Of a stretch of DNA of 64,000 nt, positions 61,701 through 64,000 are shown in pieces. Each line of letters opens with the position of its first letter. The stretch's first letter is position 1. The stretch comes from Hippasteria phrygiana (taxonomy: Eukaryota > Echinodermata > Asteroidea > Valvatida > Goniasteridae), in NCBI GenBank assembly GCA_037893225.1, contig JAZGUH010000361.1, forward strand, positions 248,001-312,000, read 5' to 3'. The translations under genes and the position numbers were made by a program. Below the pieces are notes generated by a model. That model was not told the DNA's origin, did no database searches, and saw only the letters and a list, made by a program, of their open reading frames with translations.

Positions 61701-63456
61701 GAGTATGCATGCAAAATCTATACCATTGTGTGGTTGAGCAAAACCTGATGGATATTGGAGGATGGAAGAAAAGCCAGGAGTGAGATTTGTCAGGATTTTT
61801 CCTGATTTCAGGATTTTTTGGCACTATTTCAGAATTTTTAAAGAATCTCTTTTGCAATCTGGAATGCCTGAGGTGTTGTCCTAAAGGTGTTTTTACCTGT
61901 AAAACTGGATATAGACCAATAAAAACGGTTATTTTAAGGGGGTGCCTTTAGGCAAATACAAACTATATGTTGATCTGGGGTCCTCGAGAATTTTTTGTGG
62001 ATTTCGTGGATTTTTCATTTTTGGAAAAAGAGTTGGATTTGAACTAATGAATGCATCCTATTTGAGTTATTATTTTCTCTGTTGACAGTGCTTCCGTATT
62101 TGGGATCTTGATGCAAGGAACTTCCACAAGGCAGCATGGCGACTATTTATGAAGGAACATCCTATTTTTGTGGTGGGCTTTCCTGCATCACCTTATGCGT
62201 AAGTTCACAGCAGTTCCGTATTATTGTACAGGCCAAATAACTAGGTGTGAAGGGGGAAGTTGTTGAGGTATAGCCCCCAAATTCAGCCCCAAATGTAGGT
62301 TTAAAAAAAAAATGAACTTCATTACATTTTTAGAATGATTTGGGACACTTAGTTGTTTGCCTAGTTTTAAATATATTTATTTCTTTTTATCAACCACTAA
62401 TACTAATATAATGATTGGATAAAAACCACAGGAATTTAAAAGCTTAAAAAAAAAACCTAAAATGTTTACAATAAATTTAAAATTATATAACGCCCAAATT
62501 ACAAATTGACAAAAATAAAAGATCGTTGGTATTCTGTAAACCTCATGGAATTCACGATGCATTATTCCTAAACCCCTTTGACCATCTTCACCTTCGACAT
62601 ATGTTTCTTAACCGAGATTGTAAATAGATCCTTTTTGAAGAAAAAAATCTGGCAGCAGTATTCCATGACAGGACGTATGGTTGCCTTATACAGGGTGGCC
62701 CAAAAAATACCCAAAAAACGGAATGGCATACTTCCGCTACCCTGAGACTCAAACAACCTATACCAATTCATGGGTAATTTTGTTAAAGGAAAATGATACC
62801 AAGATCTGCCGATTCCGTCCAGTAGTTTTTGTTCTAGAGCCTATTTTGTGAAAATTTGCAGTCTTGTTAACTTGACTTGCTGATGTTTTTGACTTAAGAC
62901 TTGACTTGACTTGGAAAAAAAATTAGTTGGTTACAACACTAGCAATTTGATCCCCAGGTATAACAAGTATGCTATCATGCTCTTTTCTGCATGGAACAAA
63001 TGACCAAGTGACCCGACTTTGCTTCACAAAATAGGCTCTGGAGCAAAAACTACTGGACCGAATCGGGAGGTCCCGGTATCATTTTTCTTCTAAAAAGGTT
63101 CTCCATCCATCAGTACAGGTGGTTTGACTCTAAAGGTAGTGGAAGTATGCTGTTCGTGTTTTTGGGGGGCCACCCTGTTAAGGTGGAGAGTGGCAGATGG
63201 AGGAAGGTGCTCTTTTGACAGTGTTGGACATTTTTGTGTCCCAGCTAAGATTTGATTTTATGTGCAGTTCAGTCCAGTCTTGCTTGGATTGTCGTAAGAC
63301 ATGGTTAAATTTAGATAAATAGTTGCAGGGATATTGATTATGGTTTCTATGAGATAATAATTGCTATGTTCTTGTTCTCGTGTCAATAGGAAATACAAAC
63401 CGGCTGATGTGACCCCCATCTACCTGAAGAAAGAAACCAAGTCCAAGTTACGCTGA
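13362..63456 (+). CDS. POMGNT1: POMGNT1: O-mannose beta-1,2-GlcNAc-transferase, whole gene span
   Basis: Sixteen coding exons join in phase to 651 codons plus stop (human protein 660 residues). The enzyme transfers GlcNAc from UDP-GlcNAc to O-linked mannose in the Golgi, a step in making functional dystroglycan glycans (established knowledge of the family, CAZy GT13). Layout: cytosolic tail 1-37, signal anchor about 38-56, stem with the ILEI/FAM3-like lectin domain about 85-245, then a cysteine-rich linker (ECNW...FCDQ...GSLCSC). The GT13 catalytic domain starts near 295 ([20 protein letters not shown]), with the metal-site motif EEDLD at 390-394, the WDWDMWMR motif at 470-477 and [11 protein letters not shown] following. 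Every exon boundary has a GT donor and AG acceptor. No frameshift or missing catalytic motif was seen. Two introns are huge: 19.7 kb after exon 1 and 14.2 kb after exon 11. Confidence 0.96.
13646..13914 (+). repeat. 24-bp minisatellite, array A
   Basis: About 11 imperfect units of AACAAGCACGGGTACCCCAT plus TGAA. Units with 23 bp (one A missing) alternate with 24-bp ones. The first units read GGGCACCCGATTGAAAAC and GGGTACCCGATTGAAAAC and are the most divergent. The array lies 170 bp after the donor of POMGNT1 coding exon 1 and directly abuts the first large tandem unit. Confidence 0.9.
13928..14052 (+). repeat. GAGGCC hexamer array
   Basis: Runs of CCGAGGCCGAGGCC are separated by ACAACCTCCGAGG or ACAACGTCCGAGG spacers, giving a roughly 30-bp higher-order unit. 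The equivalent in unit 2 is 17649-17773. Confidence 0.85.
14130..14530 (+). repeat. MITE-like repeat with GC-rich palindrome
   Basis: It starts GGGCGGATTTGGGGGTTAGT and ends AGTAAGGTATTTCGTAATAA. Relatives occur at 36524-36870 (same strand) and 33880-34075 (opposite strand), sharing GACAGCACACC, TTTCACA.GATG.TTGAGACT and AAGGTATTTC. Within it, 14267-14378 is an imperfect palindrome: GCCTTTAGTCAACAAGACGC and GCGTGGCTACC pair with the mirrored right half, with a loop near GAATGCCAGCATGTC. The copy in unit 2 is 17851-18250. Confidence 0.7.
16003..16122 (+). repeat. GAGGCC hexamer array, second in unit 1
   Basis: GAGCCGGCCTCGAGCCGGCC precedes runs of GAGGCCGAGGCC and GAGACCGAGGCC, ending at GTCTCGAGACC just before the minisatellite. 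Its equivalent in unit 2 is about 19724-19843. Confidence 0.8.
16132..17325 (+). repeat. 24-bp minisatellite, array B (about 50 units)
   Basis: Unit AACAAGCACGGGTACCCCAT plus TGAA, with recurring variants (GCGTAACCC, GGATACCCC, GGTACCCGATTG, CATTAAAA). The variant order repeats: the 120 bp at 16981-17100 match 17101-17220, so the array has a five-unit higher-order repeat. As 24 is a multiple of 3, all frames stay open (TSTGTPLK on plus, VLVFNGVP on minus). These are not genes. Confidence 0.95.
17988..18099. repeat. GC-rich palindrome, unit-2 copy
   Basis: This repeats 14267-14378 with no base difference noted. Arms of about 48 bp include GCGCGTGGCTACC / GGTAGCCACGCGC and GCGCCCC / GGGGCGC. 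Confidence 0.75.
19853..20899 (+). repeat. 24-bp minisatellite, array C (about 43 units)
   Basis: The same unit and variants as array B, in unit 2 of the tandem duplication. A run of five consecutive GCGTA-type units lies at about 20050-20170. Array B has only two adjacent ones there, so the two arrays have changed by gain or loss of blocks since the duplication. Confidence 0.95.
21225..21566. other. Intron sequence, nothing recognised
   Basis: Unique-looking intron DNA between the tandem duplication and the next transposon, with no exon-like open frame. Confidence 0.4.
21571..22731. mobile_element. Non-autonomous TIR element GGGTCATTCC, 1.16 kb
   Basis: Terminal inverted repeats of about 110 bp start GGGTCATTCCACCAGGTTGG and are flanked by AGTT on both sides (21567-21570, 22732-22735). 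The interior holds two tandem palindromic modules centred near 21957 and 22340. Each contains GGACGTAACATGGACAC or TCCATGTTACGTC and TTTGGACACTG. A 268-bp relative lies at 42467-42734. No transposase is encoded. Confidence 0.75.
22732..24050. other. Intron sequence with short direct repeats
   Basis: Between 23110 and 23345 the phrase ATCCTGAATCC(G/A)(T/C)CAAAATCC recurs about five times in imperfect form. The 172-codon open frame at 22707-23225 shows no domain and overlaps the transposon end, so I do not call it a gene. Confidence 0.45.
24053..24214. repeat. CCTCGGA hairpin MITE, copy 1
   Basis: The ends TCCGAGGACAATAGAAGAAA and TTGTCCTCGGACG are inverted. The interior has GGTCCTCGAACGTAAGGATA and a GGTTATATTAAAGGAACA stretch. 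Related copies are at 25460-25622, 38303-38463 and 38713-38873. Confidence 0.65.
24215..25459. other. Intron sequence, TACATGTA-rich, no exon seen
   Basis: TACATGTACATGTA-type palindromic words recur (24235-24250, 24450-24480, 24905-24930). No splice-flanked open frame with a recognisable domain was found. Confidence 0.4.
25460..25622. repeat. CCTCGGA hairpin MITE, copy 2
   Basis: The ends TCCGAGGACAAGTAGAGGAG and TTGTCCTCGGAAG are inverted. The interior matches copy 1 with several substitutions (for example AAATCAGTCCCCGGAAGTAA). Confidence 0.6.
25623..25752. repeat. TGTACATGTA-rich tract
   Basis: Almost every 10 bp contains GTACATGTA, TGTACAT or CATTGTA, including four consecutive GTACAT hexamers near 25702-25725. 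The tract is self-complementary at many registers. Confidence 0.6.
25753..27580. other. Intron sequence, no exon seen
   Basis: No coding exon is recognisable. Near 27260-27360 are three imperfect copies of GCAAGTTCTTTCTCAAAGGC, a phrase that also occurs at 58290. Confidence 0.4.
27585..27797. mobile_element. TTAA-flanked piggyBac-like MITE (copy 2)
   Basis: Flanked by TTAA at 27581-27584 and 27798-27801. Inverted ends CCCCTTGCGTACGG and CCGTACTCAAGGGG. A central palindrome, CAATCCATTGTTGGATTATTG, is shared by all copies. TTAA targets and CCC termini fit the piggyBac superfamily (established knowledge). No transposase is encoded. Confidence 0.8.
27802..28855. other. Intron sequence, no exon seen
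   Basis: AT-rich intron DNA. TACATGTA-type words cluster at 28560-28690. No exon-like frame was recognised. Confidence 0.4.
28856..29266. repeat. AAACATGTTT-ended MITE
   Basis: The ends TAGGCCGAGTAAAAAAACAA and TTTATTTCGCCTTA are inverted, followed inward by AAACATGTTTCACATCC and GGACGCGAAACATGTTT. A relative at 46725-47012 shares both ends and the inner TTTTTATTTTCAAGAT-type arm. TA may be the target, but this is not certain. Confidence 0.6.
29329..29611. mobile_element. TTAA-flanked piggyBac-like MITE (copy 3)
   Basis: TTAA at 29325-29328 and 29612-29615. The right half carries a tandem duplication of AACAATGGATTGAAACTGCA plus CAAACAGCGGCCAATGG, making it about 60 bp longer than the other copies. 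Confidence 0.8.
29717..30389. mobile_element. TIR element with GTCCGCACTGGACTT ends
   Basis: The left end GCCGTGTCCGCACTGGACTT is inverted at the right end as AAGTCCAGTGCGGACAGGGC. Internal copies of GTCCGCACTGGACTTA and TTTTACCGAGACG recur in both orientations. Hairpin relatives lie near 12575 and 37147. No transposase is encoded. Confidence 0.65.
30390..31833. other. Intron sequence with an AAT microsatellite
   Basis: A perfect (AAT)n run of about 35 bp lies at 31760-31794. TGTACATG-type words are common. No exon was recognised. Confidence 0.5.
31834..32054. mobile_element. TTAA-flanked piggyBac-like MITE (copy 4)
   Basis: TTAA at 31830-31833 and 32055-32058. The left terminus reads CCACTTGAGTACAG and the right CTTCCGTAAGCAAGGGG. 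The interior matches copies 2 and 3. Confidence 0.75.
32438..32905. mobile_element. TIR element GTTCAGACGGA
   Basis: GTTCAGACGGATGG at about 32452 is inverted as CCCTCCGTCTGAAC at about 32882-32895. The right half (32720-32875: CTCTAGCTCCGGAGCTAC, GAACCCTTGTTGAGTTCATT, AATTGGAAAAGAGCTA) matches part of the giant inverted repeat at 45240-45380, so that structure contains pieces of this family. Confidence 0.55.
33179..33272 (+). CDS. POMGNT1: POMGNT1 coding exon 2: signal anchor (38-68)
   Basis: Acceptor CTCCTCAG, donor AAG|GTATAG, phase 0 in and 1 out. [19 protein letters not shown] is the single membrane-spanning signal anchor. DTGRRLREV follows, matching the vertebrate LDTRRAI at the start of the stem. 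Confidence 0.92.
33880..34075 (-). repeat. MITE relative of the 14130 and 36524 repeats
   Basis: On the minus strand it carries GACAGCACACCGGGTGCC, TGATTTCACAGAATGCCTGA, GACTATTATTTACTTACAGT and CAAGTAAGGTATTTCATC, the right half of the family. The left half decays toward 34075. Confidence 0.6.
34248..34378 (+). CDS. POMGNT1: POMGNT1 coding exon 3 (69-112)
   Basis: Acceptor CTACCAG, donor CAG|GTAAAA followed by an A run, phase 1 in and 0 out. It encodes the acidic stem linker and the first strands of the ILEI/FAM3-like domain ([20 protein letters not shown], matching vertebrate LDVEVYSSRSKVYVAVDGT). Confidence 0.95.
34796..34960. repeat. Fragment of the two-headed tRNA-like repeat
   Basis: GCAGACTTCCAATTTTGTCA, ATATCTTTGTTCAGGGGGGC and CTAGTCCAAAATTACAAGTG match the body of the repeat at 43000-43467. 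The tRNA-like heads are missing. It lies between POMGNT1 coding exons 3 and 4. Confidence 0.5.
35163..35342 (+). CDS. POMGNT1: POMGNT1 coding exon 4 (113-172)
   Basis: Sixty codons, phase 0 at both ends, acceptor CGATACAG, donor AAG|GTGAGT. It covers the most conserved part of the stem lectin domain ([38 protein letters not shown]). This domain binds carbohydrate in the mammalian enzyme (established knowledge). The 3' end of this exon is echoed downstream in the intron. Confidence 0.97.
35316..35560 (+). repeat. Tandem copies of an exon end with its splice donor
   Basis: The last 26 bases of the exon and the donor context (GGACGGATACTGATCTTTAC, AATCAAG|GTGAGT) are repeated about 101 bp downstream as GGACGGATACTGATCTTCAC, CATCAAG|GTAAGT (boundary 35443/35444). 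They appear again near 35520-35550 as AGGTACTGATCTTCATCATC, TAGTTGAG, with the donor lost. GTACCCAGTG-type words follow each copy. Confidence 0.85.
35764..35890 (+). CDS. POMGNT1: POMGNT1 coding exon 5 (173-215)
   Basis: Acceptor TTTTCAACAG, phase 0 in and 1 out. It encodes [20 protein letters not shown] ... [17 protein letters not shown], the rest of the stem lectin domain. The donor is CACG|GTCCGT, with C at +3 and +4, weaker than the others. It is supported by phase and by homology on both sides. Confidence 0.95.
36258..36465. repeat. Near-perfect 208-bp palindrome
   Basis: Arms of about 90 bp begin GAGAGAGACTGGGATTGCGG and include GTAACACCATGTGAAAT, CTCCTAGGAAGAAGTGTGGT and TCTGAAAAGAACCGG, with only a few mismatches. 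The loop holds AACTCGACGTTTCGGACAGT. The loop phrase recurs near 6355. It would fold into a strong intronic RNA hairpin. Confidence 0.9.
36524..36870 (+). repeat. MITE relative of the 14130 repeat
   Basis: It starts AATCGATTTGGGGGTTAATA and ends AGTAAGGTATTTCATAATAA. Here the internal palindrome is TGGTTCCCTGACC ... GGTCAGGGAACTA, different from the GC-rich one at 14267. Ends are conserved while the centre has been replaced. Confidence 0.65.
36871..37635. other. Intron sequence, repeat fragment only
   Basis: A decayed relative of the GTCCGCACTGGACTT family lies near 37147-37270. An oligo-T of about 17 is at 37317-37333. No exon was seen. Confidence 0.4.
37636..37734 (+). CDS. POMGNT1: POMGNT1 coding exon 6 (215-248)
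   Basis: Acceptor CTCCCACAG, donor AAAG|GTATGT, phase 1 in and 1 out. It encodes [20 protein letters not shown] followed by [12 protein letters not shown], matching vertebrate [22 protein letters not shown] at the end of the stem domain. Confidence 0.95.
37915..39085. repeat. Repeat cluster with two 410-bp tandem copies
   Basis: The phrase GTGTACAAAACCAATGGGAG plus GCCTTCCGAAA recurs at about 38010, 38193, 38603 and 39013. Two full 410-bp units, 38193-38602 and 38603-39012, appear identical, and a third, diverged partial unit follows. Each full unit contains one CCTCGGA MITE (38303-38463, 38713-38873) and a TG dinucleotide run. Open frames here are duplicated repeat sequence. Confidence 0.85.
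39086..39528. other. Intron sequence with a TACCCCAC hairpin
   Basis: GTGGGGTAGGTTTTCGAGAG and AATGGGTACAAAGG recur inverted and direct up to about 39320 (AAACCTACCCCACG, ATGTACCCCATATC). No exon occurs before the acceptor at 39528. Confidence 0.4.
39529..39656 (+). CDS. POMGNT1: POMGNT1 coding exon 7: Cys-rich linker (248-290)
   Basis: The acceptor is AATACCTTTCAG, with a short pyrimidine tract. Donor CCG|GTGAGT, phase 1 in and 0 out. It encodes [20 protein letters not shown], then [20 protein letters not shown]. All four cysteines of the vertebrate linker are kept. Confidence 0.96.
40311..40413 (+). CDS. POMGNT1: POMGNT1 coding exon 8: start of GT13 domain (291-325)
   Basis: Acceptor CTTCTTGTAG, donor GGAG|GTAAGG, phase 0 in and 1 out. 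[20 protein letters not shown] begins the nucleotide-sugar-binding fold of the GT13 family; the N-R-P-x-Y motif is conserved. Confidence 0.97.
40452..40675. repeat. Two-headed tRNA-like repeat, compact copy
   Basis: The left end CAGAAAATTGAATAGAGTGG and right end CTCTTGTCAATTTTCTG are inverted. The right head is GATAGCTCAATTGGTAGAGT (A-box-like). The left head is a decayed minus-strand counterpart (GGGATTTGGACC). The body keeps CGTCTTTGTTCAGAAG and AATTGGGAAACTACC. Confidence 0.6.
40955..41090 (+). repeat. 32-bp tandem repeat, about four units
   Basis: Unit AATAATAACCCACGTCCGGG plus TCCTTAAGGTCA, with increasing divergence toward the right end. Confidence 0.75.
41322..41491 (+). CDS. POMGNT1: POMGNT1 coding exon 9 (325-381)
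   Basis: Acceptor TTTCATTTAG, donor CCG|GTATGT, phase 1 in and 0 out. It encodes [20 protein letters not shown], then [20 protein letters not shown] and [24 protein letters not shown] is a GT13 signature in POMGNT1 orthologues. Confidence 0.97.
41850..41900 (+). repeat. (TTCCA)n microsatellite
   Basis: About ten perfect TTCCA units followed by AAAATTAATTAATTAATTCA. The glutamate/asparagine-rich minus-strand frame through it is a by-product. Confidence 0.9.
42030..42088 (+). CDS. POMGNT1: POMGNT1 coding exon 10: metal-site motif (382-401)
   Basis: Acceptor TTTTTTTCCAG, donor TAG|GTGAGA, phase 0 in and 2 out. [19 protein letters not shown] carries the acidic EEDLD motif that aligns with the metal/UDP-binding E-D-D of GnT-I. 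No acidic residue is missing. Confidence 0.96.
42120..42335. mobile_element. TTAA-flanked piggyBac-like MITE (copy 5)
   Basis: TTAA at 42116-42119 and 42336-42339. Ends CCCCTTGTGTACGG and CCGTACTCAAGGGG. It starts only about 30 bp after the exon 10 donor. A GTTACGCTTGGCTGCA(AA)G motif is duplicated inside. Confidence 0.82.
42467..42734. mobile_element. GGGTCATTCC MITE, 268 bp
   Basis: Inverted ends of about 45 bp: GGGTCATTCCATGAATTTGG then GGTCCAAAAGTGTGACATTT, mirrored at the right end. The ends match the first 11 bases of the 1.16-kb element at 21571. Flanks AAGT / AAAT are an imperfect 4-bp duplication. Confidence 0.7.
42888..42960 (+). CDS. POMGNT1: POMGNT1 coding exon 11 (401-425)
   Basis: Acceptor TTTTTGTCCAG, donor CTG|GTAAGT, phase 2 in and 0 out. 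It encodes [20 protein letters not shown] plus WNDL, the GT13 segment containing the conserved SAWND acceptor-site region. The next exon is 14.2 kb away. Confidence 0.96.
43000..43467. mobile_element. Composite SINE-like repeat with two opposed tRNA-like heads
   Basis: An exact 13-bp direct repeat AGCTAAATAATGA flanks it (42987-42999, 43468-43480), as expected for LINE-driven insertion. The right head (plus) has an A box TAGCTCAGTTGG at 43376-43387 and a B box GGTTCAAATCC at 43420-43430. The left head is the same on the minus strand (B box at 43090-43099, A box at 43132-43143). The terminal inverted arms run about 150 bp, into AACAAAGA on the outside and ACAAAGA(T/C)A on the inside. The heads do not close a proper acceptor stem, so they are not functional tRNAs. 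The left tail CACAAGGGAAACTGACTAGG recurs at 63910. Confidence 0.75.
44464..44535 (+). repeat. tRNA-like SINE head within the left arm
   Basis: The A box TGGTCTAGTGG and B box GGTTCGAGACC match Pol III consensus with normal spacing, but the T stem does not pair, so this is a tRNA-derived repeat and not a working tRNA. The mirror copy is at 55726-55797. Confidence 0.6.
45917..46090. repeat. GATATGGGGCAGAGG hairpin MITE in left arm
   Basis: ACGATATGGGGCAGAGGGAA is inverted as CCTCTGCCCCATATCGTG. The mirror copy in the right arm is at about 52081-52254. A third copy at 56580-57118 is split by a SINE. Confidence 0.7.
46725..47012. repeat. AAACATGTTT-ended MITE in left arm
   Basis: The ends TAGGCGAAGTAAAAAAACAA and TTTTTTTACTTGGCTTC are inverted, with AACATGTTTAGCGTCC / GGACGCTAAACG just inside. 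Relative of 28856-29266. The mirror copy is at about 51159-51446, so it was present before the arms duplicated. Confidence 0.7.
48503..48690. repeat. Possible hAT-like end with GCGATA repeats
   Basis: GTGCTGGGCGATACGACGAT followed by many AAATCG(C/G)GAT words resembles a common class of non-autonomous hAT ends. No matching second terminus was found. Confidence 0.3.
49066..49490 (+). repeat. Spacer block repeated in inverted form at 53163
   Basis: AGTCTACAAAAATGGTGTAG, CTATGCAAATTAGTGGGCGT, ATCCATTTCAACCATTCATT and TCGCTGGTACCCG all recur inverted in 53163-53622 with moderate divergence, clearly older than the near-identical arms. Confidence 0.75.
53163..53622 (-). repeat. Inverted copy of spacer block 49066-49490
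   Basis: CAGCCCGCCCATTAGACTAG through CACCATTTTTTGTAGACTA is the reverse complement of the spacer block with substitutions and small indels. An AGAGCAAGGAACAGAGTGCT hairpin near 53270-53300 is unique to this copy. Confidence 0.7.
54480..55165. repeat. Internal duplication inside the right arm
   Basis: 54480-54850 repeats 55965-56336 (GCTGCCGATGGCAATCGCGG onward) at an offset of 1486. 54827-55165 repeats 52741-53077 (CGCGTCGTTCGCGAATGAAT onward) at an offset of about 2086. The two pieces meet at the shared phrase TTCGCGAATGAATCTTCGCA, which suggests recombination through that short homology. Confidence 0.8.
55726..55797 (-). repeat. tRNA-like SINE head, right-arm copy
   Basis: Mirror image of 44464-44535; A and B boxes are intact on the minus strand. 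Confidence 0.6.
56580..57118. repeat. GATATGGGGCAGAGG MITE split by a SINE
   Basis: The left part (AGATATGGGGCAGAGGGAAC, a poly-C run, GTGTTCCCGGAATCTCAGGA) matches the hairpin at 45917. The right end CCCATATCTTGCTGGGTATA lies at about 57102-57121. The SINE at 56850-57098 separates them. It lies just outside the right arm of the giant repeat and 60 bp before POMGNT1 coding exon 12. Confidence 0.6.
56850..57098 (-). mobile_element. tRNA-derived SINE with intact Pol III boxes
   Basis: On the minus strand the head reads GGAGGTGCCGTGGCCTAGTG, with A box TGGCCTAGTGG (57077-57087) and B box GGTTCGAGCCC (57020-57030). It is followed by a non-tRNA body (CTTTGGCACTTCTACGC ... TAGTTACCCATCCCGACCC). 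The 3' limit near 56850 is approximate. Confidence 0.7.
57179..57307 (+). CDS. POMGNT1: POMGNT1 coding exon 12 (426-468)
   Basis: Acceptor CAATTATATTAG, a weak pyrimidine tract; donor AAG|GTATTA. Phase 0 at both ends. It encodes [53 protein letters not shown] is strongly conserved in the family. Confidence 0.97.
57308..58822. other. Intron sequence, no exon seen
   Basis: AAATGTTTAAATGTTTAAAT makes a short run at 57719-57741. ACGTTTCGAACTTAAGCAAG, TTCTTTCTCAAAGGCAAATG at about 58280-58320 is a dispersed-repeat fragment shared with 27260-27360. Confidence 0.4.
58823..59029. mobile_element. piggyBac-like MITE (copy 6), left end damaged
   Basis: The right end CATGCTCAAGGTG is followed by TTAA at 59030-59033. 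The left end begins GCGTACGGATGACGCCATAG without the CCCCTT or the flanking TTAA. The interior has the shared CAATCCATTGTTGGATTATTG. Confidence 0.75.
59393..59518 (+). CDS. POMGNT1: POMGNT1 coding exon 13 (469-510)
   Basis: Acceptor TTTGTCTGTAG, donor CAG|GTTGGT, 42 codons, phase 0. It encodes [40 protein letters not shown]. The WDWDMWMR and [10 protein letters not shown] motifs form part of the GT13 active site region. Confidence 0.97.
59749..59997 (+). CDS. POMGNT1: POMGNT1 coding exon 14 (511-593)
   Basis: Acceptor ACCTCACAG, donor AAG|GTTGGT, 83 codons, phase 0. This is the largest exon: [20 protein letters not shown], ..[20 protein letters not shown], ..[20 protein letters not shown]. 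It matches the vertebrate exon in length within a couple of residues. Confidence 0.97.
60058..60160 (+). repeat. 19-bp minisatellite
   Basis: Five to six units of TCACATCGTCAACATGTCC with single-base changes (CGT/CAT/TGT). Because 19 is not a multiple of 3, all three plus-strand frames show the same peptide motif in turn. Confidence 0.9.
60161..60822. other. Intron sequence, partly repeated at 61780
   Basis: GTGAGATTTGTCAGGATGTT, CTGATTTCAG, AAAGAATCTCTTTTG and CTGAGGTGTT(A/G) recur at about 61780-61990 in the same orientation. The element at 60823 sits between the two copies. No exon was seen. Confidence 0.5.
60823..61387. mobile_element. hAT-type MITE, 565 bp, 8-bp target duplication
   Basis: Terminal inverted repeats TAGGGGTGTGCAT / ATGCACACCCCTA are flanked by the exact 8-bp direct repeat CTGTATTC (60815-60822, 61388-61395), which is diagnostic for hAT elements (established knowledge). 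The subterminal parts contain ACCGGGTACCCGATTGAAAA and CGGGTACCCGGGTACCCGGT, the same words as the 24-bp minisatellite unit. No transposase is encoded. Confidence 0.85.
61388..62088. other. Intron sequence, repeat of 60540-60770 region
   Basis: The second copy of the repeat noted at 60161-60822 lies at about 61780-61990 (GGAGTGAGATTTGTCAGGAT ... GTTTTTACCTGTAAAA ... TTTTAAGGGGGTGCCTTTAG). No exon was seen before the acceptor at 62088. Confidence 0.5.
62089..62198 (+). CDS. POMGNT1: POMGNT1 coding exon 15 (594-630)
   Basis: Acceptor CTGTTGACAG, donor TGC|GTAAGT, phase 0 in and 2 out. It encodes [36 protein letters not shown]. The IWDLD and VVG.PASPY motifs match the end of the vertebrate catalytic domain. 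Confidence 0.97.
62600..62690 (-). pseudogene. Possible non-LTR retrotransposon remnant
   Basis: The minus strand encodes [16 protein letters not shown], which resembles the LYKS.IRP..EYCC..W motif near the C-terminus of some LINE reverse transcriptases (established knowledge). The similarity is only about 16 residues and is cut off by the adjacent MITE, so it could be chance. Confidence 0.3.
62691..63178. mobile_element. Tc1/mariner-like MITE, 488 bp
   Basis: The left end CAGGGTGGCCCAAAAAATAC and right end GGGGGGCCACCCTGT are inverted, with TA immediately outside each. Inner arm words ATGATACCAAGATCTGCCGA and ATTTTGTGAA are mirrored by TCGGGAGGTCCCGGTATCAT and TTCACAAAAT. TA targets and CAGGGTG termini fit Tc1/mariner. 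It has no transposase. Confidence 0.75.
63390..63456 (+). CDS. POMGNT1: POMGNT1 coding exon 16 and stop (630-651)
   Basis: Acceptor GTGTCAATAG, phase 2 in. It encodes [21 protein letters not shown] then TGA. KP..VTPI(F/Y)L matches the vertebrate C-terminus, which ends about ten residues later with a low-complexity tail missing here. Confidence 0.95.
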
Positions 63457-63898
63457 GTTGGTGTGGATTTTCCTCCGTGTTGTCCCATCCGGGGCTTAGT
63501 CAAGCAATGCCGAAGGTAGGGTCGCCGTGGTTTCACCTTGAACCAACCTACTTGACCCTTGAACCGAGACCCCTGAACCTTGATCCCTGAACTGGATCAA
63601 GGCTGCAAAGCTTCGTCAAACCTTTGTGGTTTGTTTGATGAAACTGAAATTGTAGTTGCTGTAGACGCTTCAAGAACTCGCTCAAATTACCGATTTAATG
63701 CGTTCCTATGAAGTTGATACCGAAACTCTTCCAGAAATGTTTACACCAAGAATTGGAACCCGAAAACACAAGAAAAATGGGAGGTAGACGCTTCTGGTTA
63801 ATTTTTAGAGTTCGATGATGCTCTTTTATAAACTGAAAAATGTGGAAAGTTTCAGGGTTTTTTTGTATAGAGAGTTCGCTTGGATTGATTTAGTTCAT
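63457..63898 (+). other. POMGNT1: Presumed POMGNT1 3' UTR
   Basis: It follows the stop codon with no splice-site-like break. AACCTTGATCC/AACCTACTTGACCCTTGAACC are short direct repeats near 63540-63600. I see no AATAAA before the repeat at 63899, so the cleavage site is not located. Confidence 0.4.
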
Positions 63899-64000
63899 CA
63901 AACAATCCACAAGGGAAACTGACTAGGTAAATTTGAATACATTTTCAAAGTGAACAAAGAAACTGGCAGGAGCGAGATTCGAACCTGCGACCTCCGGGTT
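63899..64000 (-). mobile_element. Two-headed tRNA-like repeat, left end, cut by window
   Basis: CCACAAGGGAAACTGACTAG, GTAAATTTGAATACATTTTC, AAAGTGAACAAAG match the left tail of 43000-43467. AGCGAGATTCGAACCTGCGA is a minus-strand tRNA-like B box. The rest lies beyond the window. Confidence 0.75.

Overview
This window is animal nuclear DNA. It is intron-rich, has GT-AG splice sites throughout, and is packed with small DNA transposons and tRNA-derived repeats. The coding sequence, the abundant TACATGTA-type palindromes, the poly-G 'GTGGCGTAGC' repeats and the mix of repeats suggest a marine invertebrate, possibly a deuterostome such as a lancelet or echinoderm. I cannot fix the species from sequence alone.

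Genes. (1) At 1328-1599 (+) is the last coding exon of a death-domain protein whose upstream exons are not recognised here. (2) From 13362 to 63456 (+) lies a complete orthologue of POMGNT1, the Golgi enzyme that adds beta-1,2-GlcNAc to O-mannose on proteins such as dystroglycan. I rebuilt it from 16 coding exons with compatible phases. They total 1956 nt, or 651 codons plus stop, close to the 660-residue human protein. A 5'-UTR segment (13229-13361) with upstream ATGs precedes the start codon. No bacterial-type operons, CRISPR arrays or functional tRNA genes were seen.

Layout. 1-1327: intron of the death-domain gene. 1600-7650: intergenic, with hairpin elements and poly-G/poly-C repeats. 7652-10736: a nest of four foldback elements, two of them inserted into the other two. 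13473-33178: the 19.7-kb first intron of POMGNT1 after the start exon. It holds a near-identical 3.6-3.7-kb tandem duplication carrying 24-bp minisatellites, followed by scattered MITEs. 33179-42960: eleven exons with short introns. 42961-57178: a 14.2-kb intron that contains a tRNA-headed composite repeat with a 13-bp target duplication and then a 12.8-kb inverted repeat with arms of about 3.9 and 6.0 kb. 57179-63456: the last five exons. The window ends inside another copy of the tRNA-headed repeat.

The main novelty is architectural rather than a new protein system. It consists of self-dating nested foldback elements, a composite repeat with two opposed tRNA-like heads, a giant intronic palindrome that would form very long double-stranded RNA in the POMGNT1 transcript, and a minisatellite that resembles the sequence inside a nearby hAT-type element.
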